Shown: positions 17,091-25,847, numbered from the stretch's first letter. The stretch: 64,000 nt of DNA from an uncultured Marinobacterium sp. (GCA_947501565.1 CANMWJ010000006.1:124001-188000); one strand, 5' to 3'. Translations and numbers: made by a program. The notes: a model not told the origin generated them from the sequence alone.

Positions 17091-17876
17091 TTAAACGAAA
17101 CGTACGGAGGCAGAACCGATACCACCGATGCTCACGCTCATGTGGTCACCCGCCTGTACAGGCTCCAGCGGTACCAGAGAACCAGACAGGATCACTTCAC
17201 CCGCTTTCAGTGGGATACCGAACGCACCCAAGGTGTTGGCCAGCCAGGCTACGCAGTTCACCGGGCTACCCAGCGCCGCAGCACCCGCACCGGTAGAGAT
17301 CACGGAACCGTTCTTCTCAACCACCATGCCGCAAGTCGCCAGATCTACTTTGCGTGGATCTACCGCTTTATCACCCAGGATAAACAGGCCGCAGGATGCG
17401 TTATCCGCCACGGTGTCCTGGATCTTGATCTGCCAGTTTTCGATACGGGAATCGACCACTTCAAAACATGGGATCACGCAATCGGTCGCTGCCAGTACGT
17501 CCGCGTTGGTTACACCCGGACCCATCAGGTCTTTTTTCAGTATGAAGGCGATCTCACCTTCCGCTTTCGGCTGGATCAGCTGCTCGCTGATCGGCATCTC
17601 CTGCCCCTGGCTGTAAGCCATCTTGTCAGTCAGGTAACCGAAGTCCGGCTGGTGCACGTTCAGCATGTTCTGAACCGCTTTGGAGGTCACGCCGATCTTC
17701 TTACCGATGATCGTCTCACCCGCTTCCACACGACGCTCGATCATGCGCAGGGAGATGTTGTACGCATCTTCGATGGTGATATCGTCGAAACGCTCGGTGA
17801 ACGGACGCAGGGTTTTCAGCTGCTGCATCGCATCGAACAGCTCGTCACCACACTGGATAATTTGTTCTTTATTCAT
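17091..17876 (-). CDS. dmpE: 2-oxopent-4-enoate (2-hydroxypenta-2,4-dienoate) hydratase
   Basis: Adds water to 2-hydroxypenta-2,4-dienoate to give 4-hydroxy-2-oxovalerate. The 261-residue chain has the family segments IIGKKIGVTSKAVQ near residue 60, PKAEGEIAFILKKDL near 105 with metal-binding Glu residues, and GAGAAALGSPVNCVAW near 200. ATG 17876 (MNKEQIIQCG) matches family N-termini; an in-frame opening reaches 17942 but runs into a palindromic region and has no ribosome site. It follows dmpC after 188 bases, the place where dmpD would normally be. Confidence 0.92.
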   Translation of the reverse strand: MNKEQIIQCGDELFDAMQQLKTLRPFTERFDDITIEDAYNISLRMIERRVEAGETIIGKKIGVTSKAVQNMLNVHQPDFGYLTDKMAYSQGQEMPISEQLIQPKAEGEIAFILKKDLMGPGVTNADVLAATDCVIPCFEVVDSRIENWQIKIQDTVADNASCGLFILGDKAVDPRKVDLATCGMVVEKNGSVISTGAGAAALGSPVNCVAWLANTLGAFGIPLKAGEVILSGSLVPLEPVQAGDHMSVSIGGIGSASVRFV

Positions 17877-17927
17877 ATCGTTTCTCTTCTTCAGAGAGGC
17901 CCGAGGGCCGAAGCTTTTTATATGCAC

Positions 17928-17970
17928 CTGAAACAAACCCACGCGCGCTGAGGCGTGGATTTTGTTTCAG
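17928..17970. repeat. Long inverted repeat in the dmpC-dmpE gap
   Basis: The arms CTGAAACAAACCCACGC and GCGTGGATTTTGTTTCAG pair along about 16-17 bp with one small imperfection and an 8-base loop. It lies in the gap where dmpD is found in related operons. Confidence 0.75.
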
Positions 17971-18064
17971 AGCAAGGCGCGAAGCGATCGAGTAGCGCAG
18001 TTAACGCCAGTTAATGAGCAACACAGATCGCTTCAGCAACGCCGCGCTGGAGCAAAAGACTGCC

Positions 18065-19525
18065 TCAGAGCTTGATGCAGACGTTTTTGAGTTCGGTATA
18101 GAACTCCAGACCGTGGATACCGCCTTCGCGGCCGATACCGGACTGCTTAGCACCACCAAAGGCTGTACGCAGGTCACGCAGGAACCAGCTATTCACCCAT
18201 ACCAGGCCTACATCCATGGATTCCGCAACGCGGGTCGCACGGGAGGTGTTTTCAGTCCACACAGTCGCCGCTAGGCCGTAATCGGTGTTGTTGGCCAGCG
18301 CGATTGCTTCCTCTTCGGTGTCGAACGGACGGATGTGACAGCAAGGGCCAAAGATCTCTTCGGTCACGGTGCGGGAGTCGTCTGCCAGACCGGTCCAGAT
18401 AGTCGGCTCAACCCAGGCACCTGCGTTCAGGTCTTCACCCATCTCAGGGATACCGCCACCGGTTACTACGGTTGCGCCCTCTTCCACCGCCAGACGGTAG
18501 TAAGAAAGCACTTTTTCTTTGTGTTCCTGGGAAACCAGAGGACCGAAGTCCACATCAGCATCTTCCGGCACACCCAGTTTCAACTTCTCCGCACCCTCTT
18601 TCAGGCGCTGCACGAACTCTTCAAAGATCGGACGCTCAACGTAGACACGCTCAGTACCCAGGCAGACCTGGCCGCAGTTCACAAACGCGGAACGCATGGT
18701 GCCTTCGATCGCTTTATCCATGTCGCAGTCAGCAAACACGATGCCAGGGTTCTTACCGCCACACTCCATGGAGATGTTGCGCAGGCCTACGGATGCAGCA
18801 CGCATGATGATCTCGCCAGTACGGGTTTCACCGGTGAAGGTGATCGCATCGACATCTTTATGTGCAGTCAGGAATGCACCGGCAGAGTCGCCACCGAAAC
18901 CGTGAACAACGTTGTAGACACCTTCTGGCACGCCACACTCGTTCATCACTTCACCCAGCAGGGTTGCGGTCGCTGGTGTTTCTTCAGAAGGCTTAACAAC
19001 AACTGCGTTACCACATGCCAGCGCCGGACCTACCTTGAAGGTCATCAGCAGCAGCGGCAGGTTCCACGGGCTAATTACTGCAACCACACCTTTCGGCTTA
19101 CGGTGACCGTAGTTCAGCGCGCCCTGACCATCTGGCGTATCCAGTTTGAACGCTTCAGTTGGGTGGTTCGCCAGCGTTTCGGAGAACGCTTTAAAGTTGG
19201 CAGCACCACGTGGGATATCGATATGAGAGGCGATCTTGCGCGGTTTACCGGTGTCCTTACACTCGGCATCTAGAAATTCTTCGAAACGCTCGTTAATTCG
19301 GTCCGCAACGCGGTTCAGCATTTCGATACGGGCAGCCTGGGTCATCTTGCCCCAAGGGCCATTCATGGCAGCCCGTGCGGCAGCGACCGCTGCGTCCACC
19401 TCTGGTTCACCTGCTTCGTGAACCATGCCGATCAGACTGTTATCAACAGGGTTACGGTTCTCAAACGTCTTACCGCTGGCGGAGCCGACAAACTCCCCGT
19501 TGATAAAGTGCTTAAACTCTTTCAT
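18065..19525 (-). CDS. dmpC: 2-hydroxymuconic semialdehyde dehydrogenase
   Basis: NAD+-dependent oxidation of 2-hydroxymuconic semialdehyde to 2-hydroxymuconate, the oxidative branch of meta-cleavage. The 486-residue chain is a typical aldehyde dehydrogenase: cofactor segment ISPWNLPLLL near 151, GETRTGEII near 232, general-base Glu254 in MECGGKNPG and catalytic Cys288 in NCGQVCLGTER. ATG 19525 gives the usual family length. With no hydrolase gene in the operon, it is the only branch enzyme encoded here for the ring-cleavage product. Confidence 0.93.
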   Translation of the reverse strand: MKEFKHFINGEFVGSASGKTFENRNPVDNSLIGMVHEAGEPEVDAAVAAARAAMNGPWGKMTQAARIEMLNRVADRINERFEEFLDAECKDTGKPRKIASHIDIPRGAANFKAFSETLANHPTEAFKLDTPDGQGALNYGHRKPKGVVAVISPWNLPLLLMTFKVGPALACGNAVVVKPSEETPATATLLGEVMNECGVPEGVYNVVHGFGGDSAGAFLTAHKDVDAITFTGETRTGEIIMRAASVGLRNISMECGGKNPGIVFADCDMDKAIEGTMRSAFVNCGQVCLGTERVYVERPIFEEFVQRLKEGAEKLKLGVPEDADVDFGPLVSQEHKEKVLSYYRLAVEEGATVVTGGGIPEMGEDLNAGAWVEPTIWTGLADDSRTVTEEIFGPCCHIRPFDTEEEAIALANNTDYGLAATVWTENTSRATRVAESMDVGLVWVNSWFLRDLRTAFGGAKQSGIGREGGIHGLEFYTELKNVCIKL

Positions 19526-19602
19526 TTCAAACTCTCATTCAGATGGCTATCTGTGTAAAAACCTGGCTTGTGCAAAACGCGGCATCGCGCGGCAACGGTA
19601 AT

Positions 19603-19628
19603 CCCACACCGGCGCAAGCCGGTGTGGG
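19603..19628. repeat. Perfect hairpin between dmpB and dmpC
   Basis: The 11-bp perfect stem CCCACACCGGC/GCCGGTGTGGG has a GCAA loop on this strand. There is no U run. It lies in the 118-base dmpB-dmpC gap and resembles an mRNA-stabilising or processing hairpin. Confidence 0.8.
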
Positions 19629-19643
19629 CGACAGAACTGCAGA

Positions 19644-20567
19644 TCAAGTCAGCGCTGTCAGGAAACGTTCGTTCAGCTGACGATCATGGTAGAAGATCGC
19701 TTTACCCAGCTGGTCGGTGGTCCAGGTAACCGGCTCGTGGTCCGGGTAGTGGTAGTCACCACCGCAGAACACTTCAGAGCGGTTACCGGATGGATCGAAG
19801 AAATAGATGGTCTTACCGTGGGTCAGGCCGTGACGGGTTGGACCGATATCCAGAGATACGTCTTCCATGGAGATCAGGTCAGCCGCGCGCAGCACATCTT
19901 CCCAGGTGTCCAGCAGGAAGGAGGCGTGGTGGAACTTGCCCTTTTCCGGGTGTTTGATGAAGGCAACATCGTGCGCTTTCATGGAAACGGTCAGGAACTG
20001 CGCTACGCGATCACCGTTCTCGTCCAGTACCTGCTCTGCCAGATCGAAGCCCAGCACGTCCTGGAACAGTTTCAGGGTGCCGTCGATGTCATCACCGTAC
20101 AGCAGGCAGTGGTCAAAGCGGGTCGCTTTCATACCCTTCAGATCACGTGGCCATGCTTCTGGATTAACCTTGGACAGGCCCCACTTACCGGTCTGCTCTT
20201 TCTCTGCGAAGATCTCGAACATGTGGCCGGTTGGTGAGTCGAAACGTACACGACGACCGCAGCCGTTCAGTTCACCCGCTGGGATCTCTTCTACGTTGCA
20301 ACCGAACTCCACCAGCTCCTTCTGCAGCTGGTCCAGTACTTCGTTGTTCAGTACTTTGTAGCCCACAAAATCCATACCTGGCTCGTCCGCTTCACGCAGT
20401 ACTACGGAGAACTTGTCGACTTCGGTCCAACCTTTCAGGTAGACACGACCTTCAGAGTCGGTTTCCACCTCGATCAGTCCCAGCAGATCACGGTAGTGAC
20501 CCAACGCTTCTTTCATATCCAGTACACGTAGCTGGATATGACCCGGACGCATTACACCTTTTCTCAT
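19644..20567 (-). CDS. dmpB: Catechol 2,3-dioxygenase
   Basis: An extradiol Fe(II) enzyme that cleaves catechol to 2-hydroxymuconic semialdehyde. The 307-residue, two-domain chain has the iron ligands His153, His214 and Glu265 exactly at the XylE/DmpB positions, and the active-site residues His199, His246 and Tyr255 also coincide. It begins [10 protein letters not shown], matching the family. It lies directly after the ferredoxin gene, as in the dmp and xyl operons, where the ferredoxin reactivates oxidised dioxygenase. Confidence 0.96.
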   Translation of the reverse strand: MRKGVMRPGHIQLRVLDMKEALGHYRDLLGLIEVETDSEGRVYLKGWTEVDKFSVVLREADEPGMDFVGYKVLNNEVLDQLQKELVEFGCNVEEIPAGELNGCGRRVRFDSPTGHMFEIFAEKEQTGKWGLSKVNPEAWPRDLKGMKATRFDHCLLYGDDIDGTLKLFQDVLGFDLAEQVLDENGDRVAQFLTVSMKAHDVAFIKHPEKGKFHHASFLLDTWEDVLRAADLISMEDVSLDIGPTRHGLTHGKTIYFFDPSGNRSEVFCGGDYHYPDHEPVTWTTDQLGKAIFYHDRQLNERFLTALT

Positions 20568-20599
20568 CTCTTTAATCCTCGGTTCTTATTATTTGACCG

Positions 20600-20923
20600 T
20601 TACTGTGCCGGTACGAAGTGATCAGACTCGATCACCATGTCACCGCGCGGCAGGATGCGGCAGGCCAGGGCAAACCCCTCCGCCTCTTCCACTTCCGATA
20701 CATGCGCACGGCTCATCCGTTTCTTCTCGAACTCACCGTCGAGAATGCGAATCTTGCACATGCCACAGCCGCCGCCGCGACACCCCACCTCGATGGCTTT
20801 GGAGTTTTGCAGCTCCATGCCCACCAGCAGGGTTTTGTCGTCACGACACAGGTACTCTTGGTTACGGTTCACCACGTTGATGCGGTGTACCTTGATTTCG
20901 GATTCCACCGTATGAGTACTCAT
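20600..20923 (-). CDS. dmpQ: Plant-type [2Fe-2S] ferredoxin for dioxygenase reactivation
   Basis: A 107-residue XylT/DmpQ-type ferredoxin. These proteins re-reduce the active-site iron of catechol 2,3-dioxygenase after oxidation by substituted catechols. The cluster motif CRGGGCGMC (Cys-X4-Cys-X2-Cys) lies near residues 46-54 and a fourth Cys lies in FALACRI. ATG 20923 has AGAGG 9 bases upstream; openings further upstream run into dmpP. It sits between the phenol hydroxylase reductase and dmpB. Confidence 0.93.
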   Translation of the reverse strand: MSTHTVESEIKVHRINVVNRNQEYLCRDDKTLLVGMELQNSKAIEVGCRGGGCGMCKIRILDGEFEKKRMSRAHVSEVEEAEGFALACRILPRGDMVIESDHFVPAQ

Positions 20924-20939
20924 CGGCATTGGCCTCTTA

Positions 20940-22001
20940 TCAGATGCGCTTGAACAGAGCGGAACGGGTCTGCTCTTCGGCGCCATCTGCCGCAGTCACA
21001 AAGCGCTCCATATGGATGTCACGCTCAAACAGGCGCCCCTGCATCAGTGCGGTGATTGCCGCATCGATCATCGGAGGTGGTCCGCAGAGGTACGCTTTGT
21101 GGCCGCTGAACTTGTTGTCGAAGTAATCCTGCGCGGCTTCGTGTACAAAACCGGTGAAACCTTCCCAGTTGTCGTCCGCTTCCGGCGCGTTCAACGCTGG
21201 GATGTAGAAGAAGTTGTCGTGCTCCTCCGCCAGCGCCTCAAAGATCTCGCGGTTGTACAGTTCAGCTACGTTACGCGCGCCCTGGAACAGGTACATCTTG
21301 CGCTGATCGCCCTCTTCCAGCAGTTCCTTGATCATGGACTGCGGGCTGGACAGACCAGAACCACCTGCGATAAAGATCGCGTCCTGTGCATCGGATTTAC
21401 GGGTAAAGAACTGCCCGTAAGGTCCGGATACGTCCAGGGTGTCACCCACCTGCAATTCGTTGTGCAAGTAGGTTGTACCCGCACCGCCTTCTACCAGGCG
21501 TACATGCAGTTCCAGCGTTTTGCTGTCGGACGGCTTGTTGGCGATAGAGAACGCACGGGTGCCATCCACGCCAGGAATATGCAGGTTGATGTACTGGCCC
21601 GCCTGAAACTCCATCTCATCGTCGAGATCGAAGTAGATCCCTTTGATGGTTGGCGACAGGTCGCGGATCTCGGTAACGGTGCCGACAAAGTCGCGCACAG
21701 GGTGACCGGCGAAGTCAGGGTCAACATCAATGTCCGCTTCGATGGTCAGATCGGATTCAGGCGTTGCACAGCACGCCAGAATCACACCTTCATCACGCTC
21801 GGAATCCATCAGTGCAAACGGGGATGCGTCACCCACATCTGCATCACCGTCGGTAACGGTGCATTTGCAGGTGCCACAGGTACCGTGACCACAGGCGAAT
21901 GGCAGCCAAACGCCCTGGCGCAATGCCGCGTCAAGAATGGTCTGCCCCTCATCCACCTCAATCACATCACCGGTGGGTTCGACGGTTACTTCATAAGTCA
22001 T
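20940..22001 (-). CDS. dmpP: Phenol hydroxylase reductase component P5
   Basis: Transfers electrons from NADH through FAD and a [2Fe-2S] centre to the diiron hydroxylase. The 353-residue chain has an N-terminal ferredoxin domain (CGHGTCGTCKC near residues 37-47, fourth Cys near 77), an FAD-binding segment RAFSIANKPSD near 150 and an NAD-binding segment GGSGLSSPQSM near 213. It is soluble and cytoplasmic. It is the last gene of the K-P hydroxylase set. Confidence 0.95.
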   Translation of the reverse strand: MTYEVTVEPTGDVIEVDEGQTILDAALRQGVWLPFACGHGTCGTCKCTVTDGDADVGDASPFALMDSERDEGVILACCATPESDLTIEADIDVDPDFAGHPVRDFVGTVTEIRDLSPTIKGIYFDLDDEMEFQAGQYINLHIPGVDGTRAFSIANKPSDSKTLELHVRLVEGGAGTTYLHNELQVGDTLDVSGPYGQFFTRKSDAQDAIFIAGGSGLSSPQSMIKELLEEGDQRKMYLFQGARNVAELYNREIFEALAEEHDNFFYIPALNAPEADDNWEGFTGFVHEAAQDYFDNKFSGHKAYLCGPPPMIDAAITALMQGRLFERDIHMERFVTAADGAEEQTRSALFKRI

Positions 22002-22020
22002 AGATCGCTACCTCCCGGAT

Positions 22021-22383
22021 TCAGACGCCCGCGCCCTGATAACCTTTCAGGTCTGGCGTGTTGAATCGCAGTACGGATTTGTGGCCGATACCCTGATCTT
22101 TCAGAGCGACATCAGCCTGTGGAACAAAGTCTTCACCGTCGAGCTTCCAGCTCACCTGATCCCAATCGATCTCGGCGAACTCAGGGTGCAGACTGAACGT
22201 TTCCGGCATTACCTGCGTGCGCAGGGCTTCAAAGGGCATTTCCGGTGGCAGTGGGAATGCAAACGGGGCACAGAACATCAGATGATGATCCCAACCTACG
22301 TACACCACCTGGTTGCCACCAAAATTCTCTACTTTGTCGAGTACTTCGCCTTTGTAGTCAGGCGTAATTGCTTTAACAGCCAT
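22021..22383 (-). CDS. dmpO: Phenol hydroxylase component P4
   Basis: The gamma subunit of the (alpha-beta-gamma)2 phenol hydroxylase oxygenase. The 120-residue chain starts MAVKAITPDYKGEV, as in DmpO proteins, and contains FGGNQVVYVGWDHHLMF. It has no cofactor motif of its own. It lies between the catalytic subunit gene and the reductase gene, as in dmpKLMNOP. Confidence 0.92.
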   Translation of the reverse strand: MAVKAITPDYKGEVLDKVENFGGNQVVYVGWDHHLMFCAPFAFPLPPEMPFEALRTQVMPETFSLHPEFAEIDWDQVSWKLDGEDFVPQADVALKDQGIGHKSVLRFNTPDLKGYQGAGV

Positions 22384-22454
22384 GATTCTTCCTCACTTCA
22401 GGCCAAGCACGGGATAAACCCACCGTGCCCGCCTTTTCTTATTCTTGTTACGGC

Positions 22455-23957
22455 TTACGCCACGCCTTTCCACTGTTTCCAGCGCAGCTCATCCGGCGAC
22501 CCTTTCATATCCATGTTGTCGGTACCGACATTCATGTGATAGAAGTCGCTCAGGATGTCACCTACATCCGGACCACCGCAGTTGCCCTGGAAGATCTGGT
22601 GAACAGGCAGCCAGGACTGTACGAACTTCTCTGGCTCGTCCTCGAAGATGTCCTTACAACCGTCGGAACAGAAGTGGTAACGCTCACCGTTGTAGGTGGT
22701 GTCGCGGTAAGAGGTCTGAGTCGGATCGTCCATCTCGGTGAACAGCATCGGGATCTGACAGGTAGTACACAGCTGTGGCAGGCCTTTGGTGTAGAAACGC
22801 TCGCCTTTGGCTTCCATCTCTTTCGCCAGTTCCCAACGTGGGCGGTAGTACTTGTCGAAGGTTTCCGGGTACTTCTCAGACAGCCAGTCCAGCTCTTCGT
22901 CGGTTGGGATCCAGGTGTGGAAACCCGCCGCATGACCGTGGGTGTAGAAGGTCCACCAAGCCTGGTGAGAGATGTGCTCTTTCTCTTTCTCGATGATCTC
23001 GGAGTACTTCGGCATGCGGATGCCGTAGCGCGCCAGGTCCTTGAACAGAGCGCCGCCCGCTTCTTCGAAGTAGACTTCCCACGCTTCCTTCCAGCTCATC
23101 ACCTTGTTCGGCAACATGTAGTCCATCATCATCGCAACGATGGTCAGCAGACGGGAACCGCGCCAGAACCACTTATCGATCCACTTCTGTACGATCTCGA
23201 CGTTGTCTTCGTGCTGCTCCAGCAGGAACTTGATCACTTCCAGACCCAACGTCATGTGACGAGCTTCGTCAGACTGCGCAGAGAAACCGAAGGTTACCGT
23301 TGCCATGTCGCCGTTGTGTGCCGCACCGGACATAAACGGTACGAACAGCAGGTTGGTCAGCACGTATTCGAAGGAGAAACCGATCGCGATCATGAACTCG
23401 AACGGGCCTGCGGTACGCGCGTCGTTGAAGAACGACTTAGGTACGGACAGGTACCACACACGGTCGTGCATGTGACTGTATTCCTGGAAACCGTCGAAGA
23501 ACTTGTTGAAGTGGCTCATCGCGTGGATCTGAGTCTGCACGTGACGCAGCTCATCCAGAGACTGCATCTGACAGGCCACACGTGCGCCAACACCGCCGAA
23601 CTGACGACCGGTGTGGGCAAAGCCCTGATACGCCTGGTACTCCAGCGGAGATACGCCGGTCAGGAAGATCTTGATCGCGTTCACGTAACGCGGATCGGAA
23701 ACGTTCATGTGCGCGTTGTTTTGCGCAAAAGCATCGAAGATTGCGTAAAGTTTCTTCTCTTTCTCAGCCTGGTACTTCCAGTAGGTATCCATGGTCAGAC
23801 GGAACGGGTCTTCCCACTTGGACCAGTCAGTGATTTTGATGCCTTCAAAATCTTCGTAAGGGAACGCTTCTTTACGATCCGCATAGGAGTATTCCCAGTC
23901 CAGATCGCGTGTCAGCAGACGGTATTTGTCTTTGATGTTGAGTTTTTTAGCTGCCAT
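22455..23957 (-). CDS. dmpN: Phenol hydroxylase catalytic subunit P3 (diiron)
   Basis: The alpha subunit that carries the carboxylate-bridged diiron centre and hydroxylates phenol to catechol using O2. The 500-residue chain has the two duplicated diiron motifs, LDELRHVQTQIH near residue 138 and SDEARHMTLGLEV near 230, and a C-terminal YHS-like cysteine segment (CTTCQIP, HFCSDGC) near 400-435. The overall sequence is much closer to phenol hydroxylases than to toluene-4-monooxygenases. Substrate range cannot be read from the sequence alone. Confidence 0.95.
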   Translation of the reverse strand: MAAKKLNIKDKYRLLTRDLDWEYSYADRKEAFPYEDFEGIKITDWSKWEDPFRLTMDTYWKYQAEKEKKLYAIFDAFAQNNAHMNVSDPRYVNAIKIFLTGVSPLEYQAYQGFAHTGRQFGGVGARVACQMQSLDELRHVQTQIHAMSHFNKFFDGFQEYSHMHDRVWYLSVPKSFFNDARTAGPFEFMIAIGFSFEYVLTNLLFVPFMSGAAHNGDMATVTFGFSAQSDEARHMTLGLEVIKFLLEQHEDNVEIVQKWIDKWFWRGSRLLTIVAMMMDYMLPNKVMSWKEAWEVYFEEAGGALFKDLARYGIRMPKYSEIIEKEKEHISHQAWWTFYTHGHAAGFHTWIPTDEELDWLSEKYPETFDKYYRPRWELAKEMEAKGERFYTKGLPQLCTTCQIPMLFTEMDDPTQTSYRDTTYNGERYHFCSDGCKDIFEDEPEKFVQSWLPVHQIFQGNCGGPDVGDILSDFYHMNVGTDNMDMKGSPDELRWKQWKGVA

Positions 23958-23974
23958 TATTCGTTACCTTATTA

Positions 23975-24244
23975 TTATTCGTTCCAGTGCAGAGACAGAG
24001 AGTCGTCGTCTTCTTCCACGTTGCCGCCCAGGGTGATCAGGTTGACGTGCAGCTCCTGCACATCCCAGTCACGCCCCATCTTCTCTTCAACGGTTTCGCG
24101 GTTAACGGTCAGGCGACCTTCGTTTTCGATGCGGATCATTGCCGGCATGTGGATCACGGTAACTTCCGGGTTGTCCTCTTCGATTGCTTCGACGATGTAG
24201 CGGGATTCGTCGTTATCCTGCAGGGCGATGTAAACCTTAGACAT
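23975..24244 (-). CDS. dmpM: Phenol hydroxylase effector/activator component P2
   Basis: A small cofactorless protein (89 residues) that binds the hydroxylase and is needed for turnover. It belongs to the MmoB/DmpM family: MSKVYIALQDNDESRYIVEAI at the start and a conserved core DNPEVTVIHMPAMIRIE. It lies 17 bases upstream of dmpN and 11 bases downstream of dmpL. Confidence 0.93.
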   Translation of the reverse strand: MSKVYIALQDNDESRYIVEAIEEDNPEVTVIHMPAMIRIENEGRLTVNRETVEEKMGRDWDVQELHVNLITLGGNVEEDDDSLSLHWNE

Positions 24245-24255
24245 TGCATAACTCC

Positions 24256-25242
24256 TTACTTGAACAGGCCAGCTTTGGTCAGACGTTTGTCCAGAGCAGC
24301 AACGGCTTTATCCATCGCTTCTGCATCCAGCATCTCTTCTGCCAGTGGTTTCAGTGCTGCTACCGCTTTCTCTTTCCAGGTGGTTACCCAACCTTCCAGC
24401 AGTGCTTTGTTTTCAGCGGATTCAGCCACCGCAGCTTTCAGAACGGCATCCACCCAGCGGGTGTTATCTTTGTTCCACAGCTGCATAAATTCGGTCAGCA
24501 TGCTGATATCCTGGCCGCCGTTGTCCGCCAGCCATGCGTCGAACTGGTTGTAGACCAGGTCATACACCAGCGCGTCCATCACCACGTCCTGCGCGATAAA
24601 CAGCTCGAACCAGTCTTTGGTCACGGTGGTCTCTTCACAGAGTGCACGCACGCCCTGCCAGATCTCTTCACTCATCCAGTAAGACTTAGCTTCACCCAGC
24701 GCATCACCGCTGTTGCCATCCAGGATCAGGCCGATGCGCGACAGGTACTGCGCAATACCCAGACGGTCCATACCGTCGTACAGCAGAGCCTGAGTGATGG
24801 CGGTGCCGTAGCCCTGGGAGGAGCCGTACATGTTGTTCAGGTTGGCGGTGTGCTCGAAGTGGCGCAGTGGCACCAGGTAGCGGATCACTTTCTGCTGCAG
24901 GTCGTCGCTCAGCAGACGTTTCAAGTCACGTTTTTCGAAGAAGGCGTAGTTGCTCTCGGCCACTTCCTGCATCTTCGCGCGCTGCTGCACGTAGGTGCCG
25001 TAGTAGAACTGACGGGGATCTTTGAAGGCGTACCAGTCTTCCATTACCAACGCGGTACGGCGCGGGTCGTTCAGTTCCATCTCCGGCTGCCACAGTGGGC
25101 GGTAGTGGAAGTATTTTTCAGACTGAACGTCGTAGGTTGCTTCCTGGTAACGCGTAGCAGGCTTGTCACCGAAACGGCGCTCAATGTGCGCGAAGGTGTT
25201 ACGTACCGGCTCTAGCGTCGCGGTTTTTATTTCAATACTCAT
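24256..25242 (-). CDS. dmpL: Phenol hydroxylase beta subunit P1
   Basis: The non-catalytic beta subunit of the diiron hydroxylase (328 residues), of ferritin-like fold but without a complete set of iron ligands. The pattern RYQEATYDVQSEKYFHYRP near 38-56 and DPRQFYYGTYVQQRA near 75 are characteristic. It forms the hydroxylase heterohexamer with the dmpN and dmpO products. Confidence 0.93.
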   Translation of the reverse strand: MSIEIKTATLEPVRNTFAHIERRFGDKPATRYQEATYDVQSEKYFHYRPLWQPEMELNDPRRTALVMEDWYAFKDPRQFYYGTYVQQRAKMQEVAESNYAFFEKRDLKRLLSDDLQQKVIRYLVPLRHFEHTANLNNMYGSSQGYGTAITQALLYDGMDRLGIAQYLSRIGLILDGNSGDALGEAKSYWMSEEIWQGVRALCEETTVTKDWFELFIAQDVVMDALVYDLVYNQFDAWLADNGGQDISMLTEFMQLWNKDNTRWVDAVLKAAVAESAENKALLEGWVTTWKEKAVAALKPLAEEMLDAEAMDKAVAALDKRLTKAGLFK

Positions 25243-25280
25243 CGGACATTTCCCAGCTTAGTCAGACTTTTTGTTTTTTA

Positions 25281-25598
25281 TTAGTGGTGCTCAGACGCAT
25301 GGTCATGGTTGTGCGACATCAGGGTGTCTTCGCCGTAACGCCACTTCTCCATCTCAGCGTCTACCTCGGCCATCTGCTCGTCGGTCATGTGGATCACATC
25401 GTTCACTTTGCAGAAATGCTCGAAAGCGCCCTGCGGCATGATCAGCTCCACGAACAGACTCGGATCACCAATTGCGAAGTCGAACTCAACGAATCGAGCG
25501 TCTTCAGGACTGCGCACCCGGATATACTTCGTCAGCCGTTCAAATTTCGGCTTACTCGGATCTTCTGTCCGGGTATCGAGGTTGATCACCTCAGTCAT
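25281..25598 (-). CDS. dmpK: Phenol hydroxylase assembly protein
   Basis: The first gene of the phenol operon, 105 residues. DmpK proteins help assemble the active, iron-loaded hydroxylase and are not needed for turnover. The core KYIRVRSPEDARFVEFDF and FCKVNDVIHMTDEQ matches the family. The C-terminus ends in a His-rich HNHDHASEHH tail that could bind metal; I cannot tell whether that is functional. AGGGGGCG precedes the start, and the predicted sigma-54 transcript leader is about 30 bases. Confidence 0.9.
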   Translation of the reverse strand: MTEVINLDTRTEDPSKPKFERLTKYIRVRSPEDARFVEFDFAIGDPSLFVELIMPQGAFEHFCKVNDVIHMTDEQMAEVDAEMEKWRYGEDTLMSHNHDHASEHH

Positions 25599-25641
25599 AT
25601 CGCCCCCTGTTTTTTTTGATTTTCAGGTCACTCCTAGCTCA

Positions 25642-25656
25642 GCAACCGCTGTGCCA
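25642..25656 (-). promoter_or_regulatory. Sigma-54 (-24/-12) promoter of the phenol operon
   Basis: Read on the minus strand this is TGGCACA-GCGG-TTGC, matching the sigma-54 consensus apart from one base. Transcription should start near 25630, about 30 bases before dmpK. Confidence 0.88.
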
Positions 25657-25800
25657 AAGTTGTAATCCAAACATCACAAAACCAAAGGCAACATCACAAC
25701 CCATTGTTTTAAAACACCTTTTAAGAGACAGGCTTTCAACAAAGGAACGTACCCGCGCAAAATTCAGGCAAAAAAATCCTTGACGAAGTGGGGGAAAAAG

Positions 25801-25816
25801 ATGATGAAATGATTAA
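25801..25816. promoter_or_regulatory. Activator site (UAS 1) of the phenol operon
   Basis: ATGATGAAATGATTAA matches the palindromic site upstream of the envelope operon at 13 of 16 positions. It begins 145 bases upstream of the sigma-54 promoter. Confidence 0.65.
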
Positions 25817-25831
25817 AAGGACGAACAAAAT

Positions 25832-25847
25832 TTGATGATTTGATCAC
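25832..25847. promoter_or_regulatory. Activator site (UAS 2) of the phenol operon
   Basis: TTGATGATTTGATCAC agrees with the XylR/DmpR consensus TTGATCAATTGATCAA at 13 of 16 positions. It lies 31 bases from the first site, start to start. Confidence 0.7.

Noticed and set aside
7084-25656. Catabolic and envelope operons as a recent mobile island
   Set aside because: No transposase, integrase, tRNA or flanking direct repeats were seen, and base composition appears similar to the neighbours by eye. A computed composition profile could change this.
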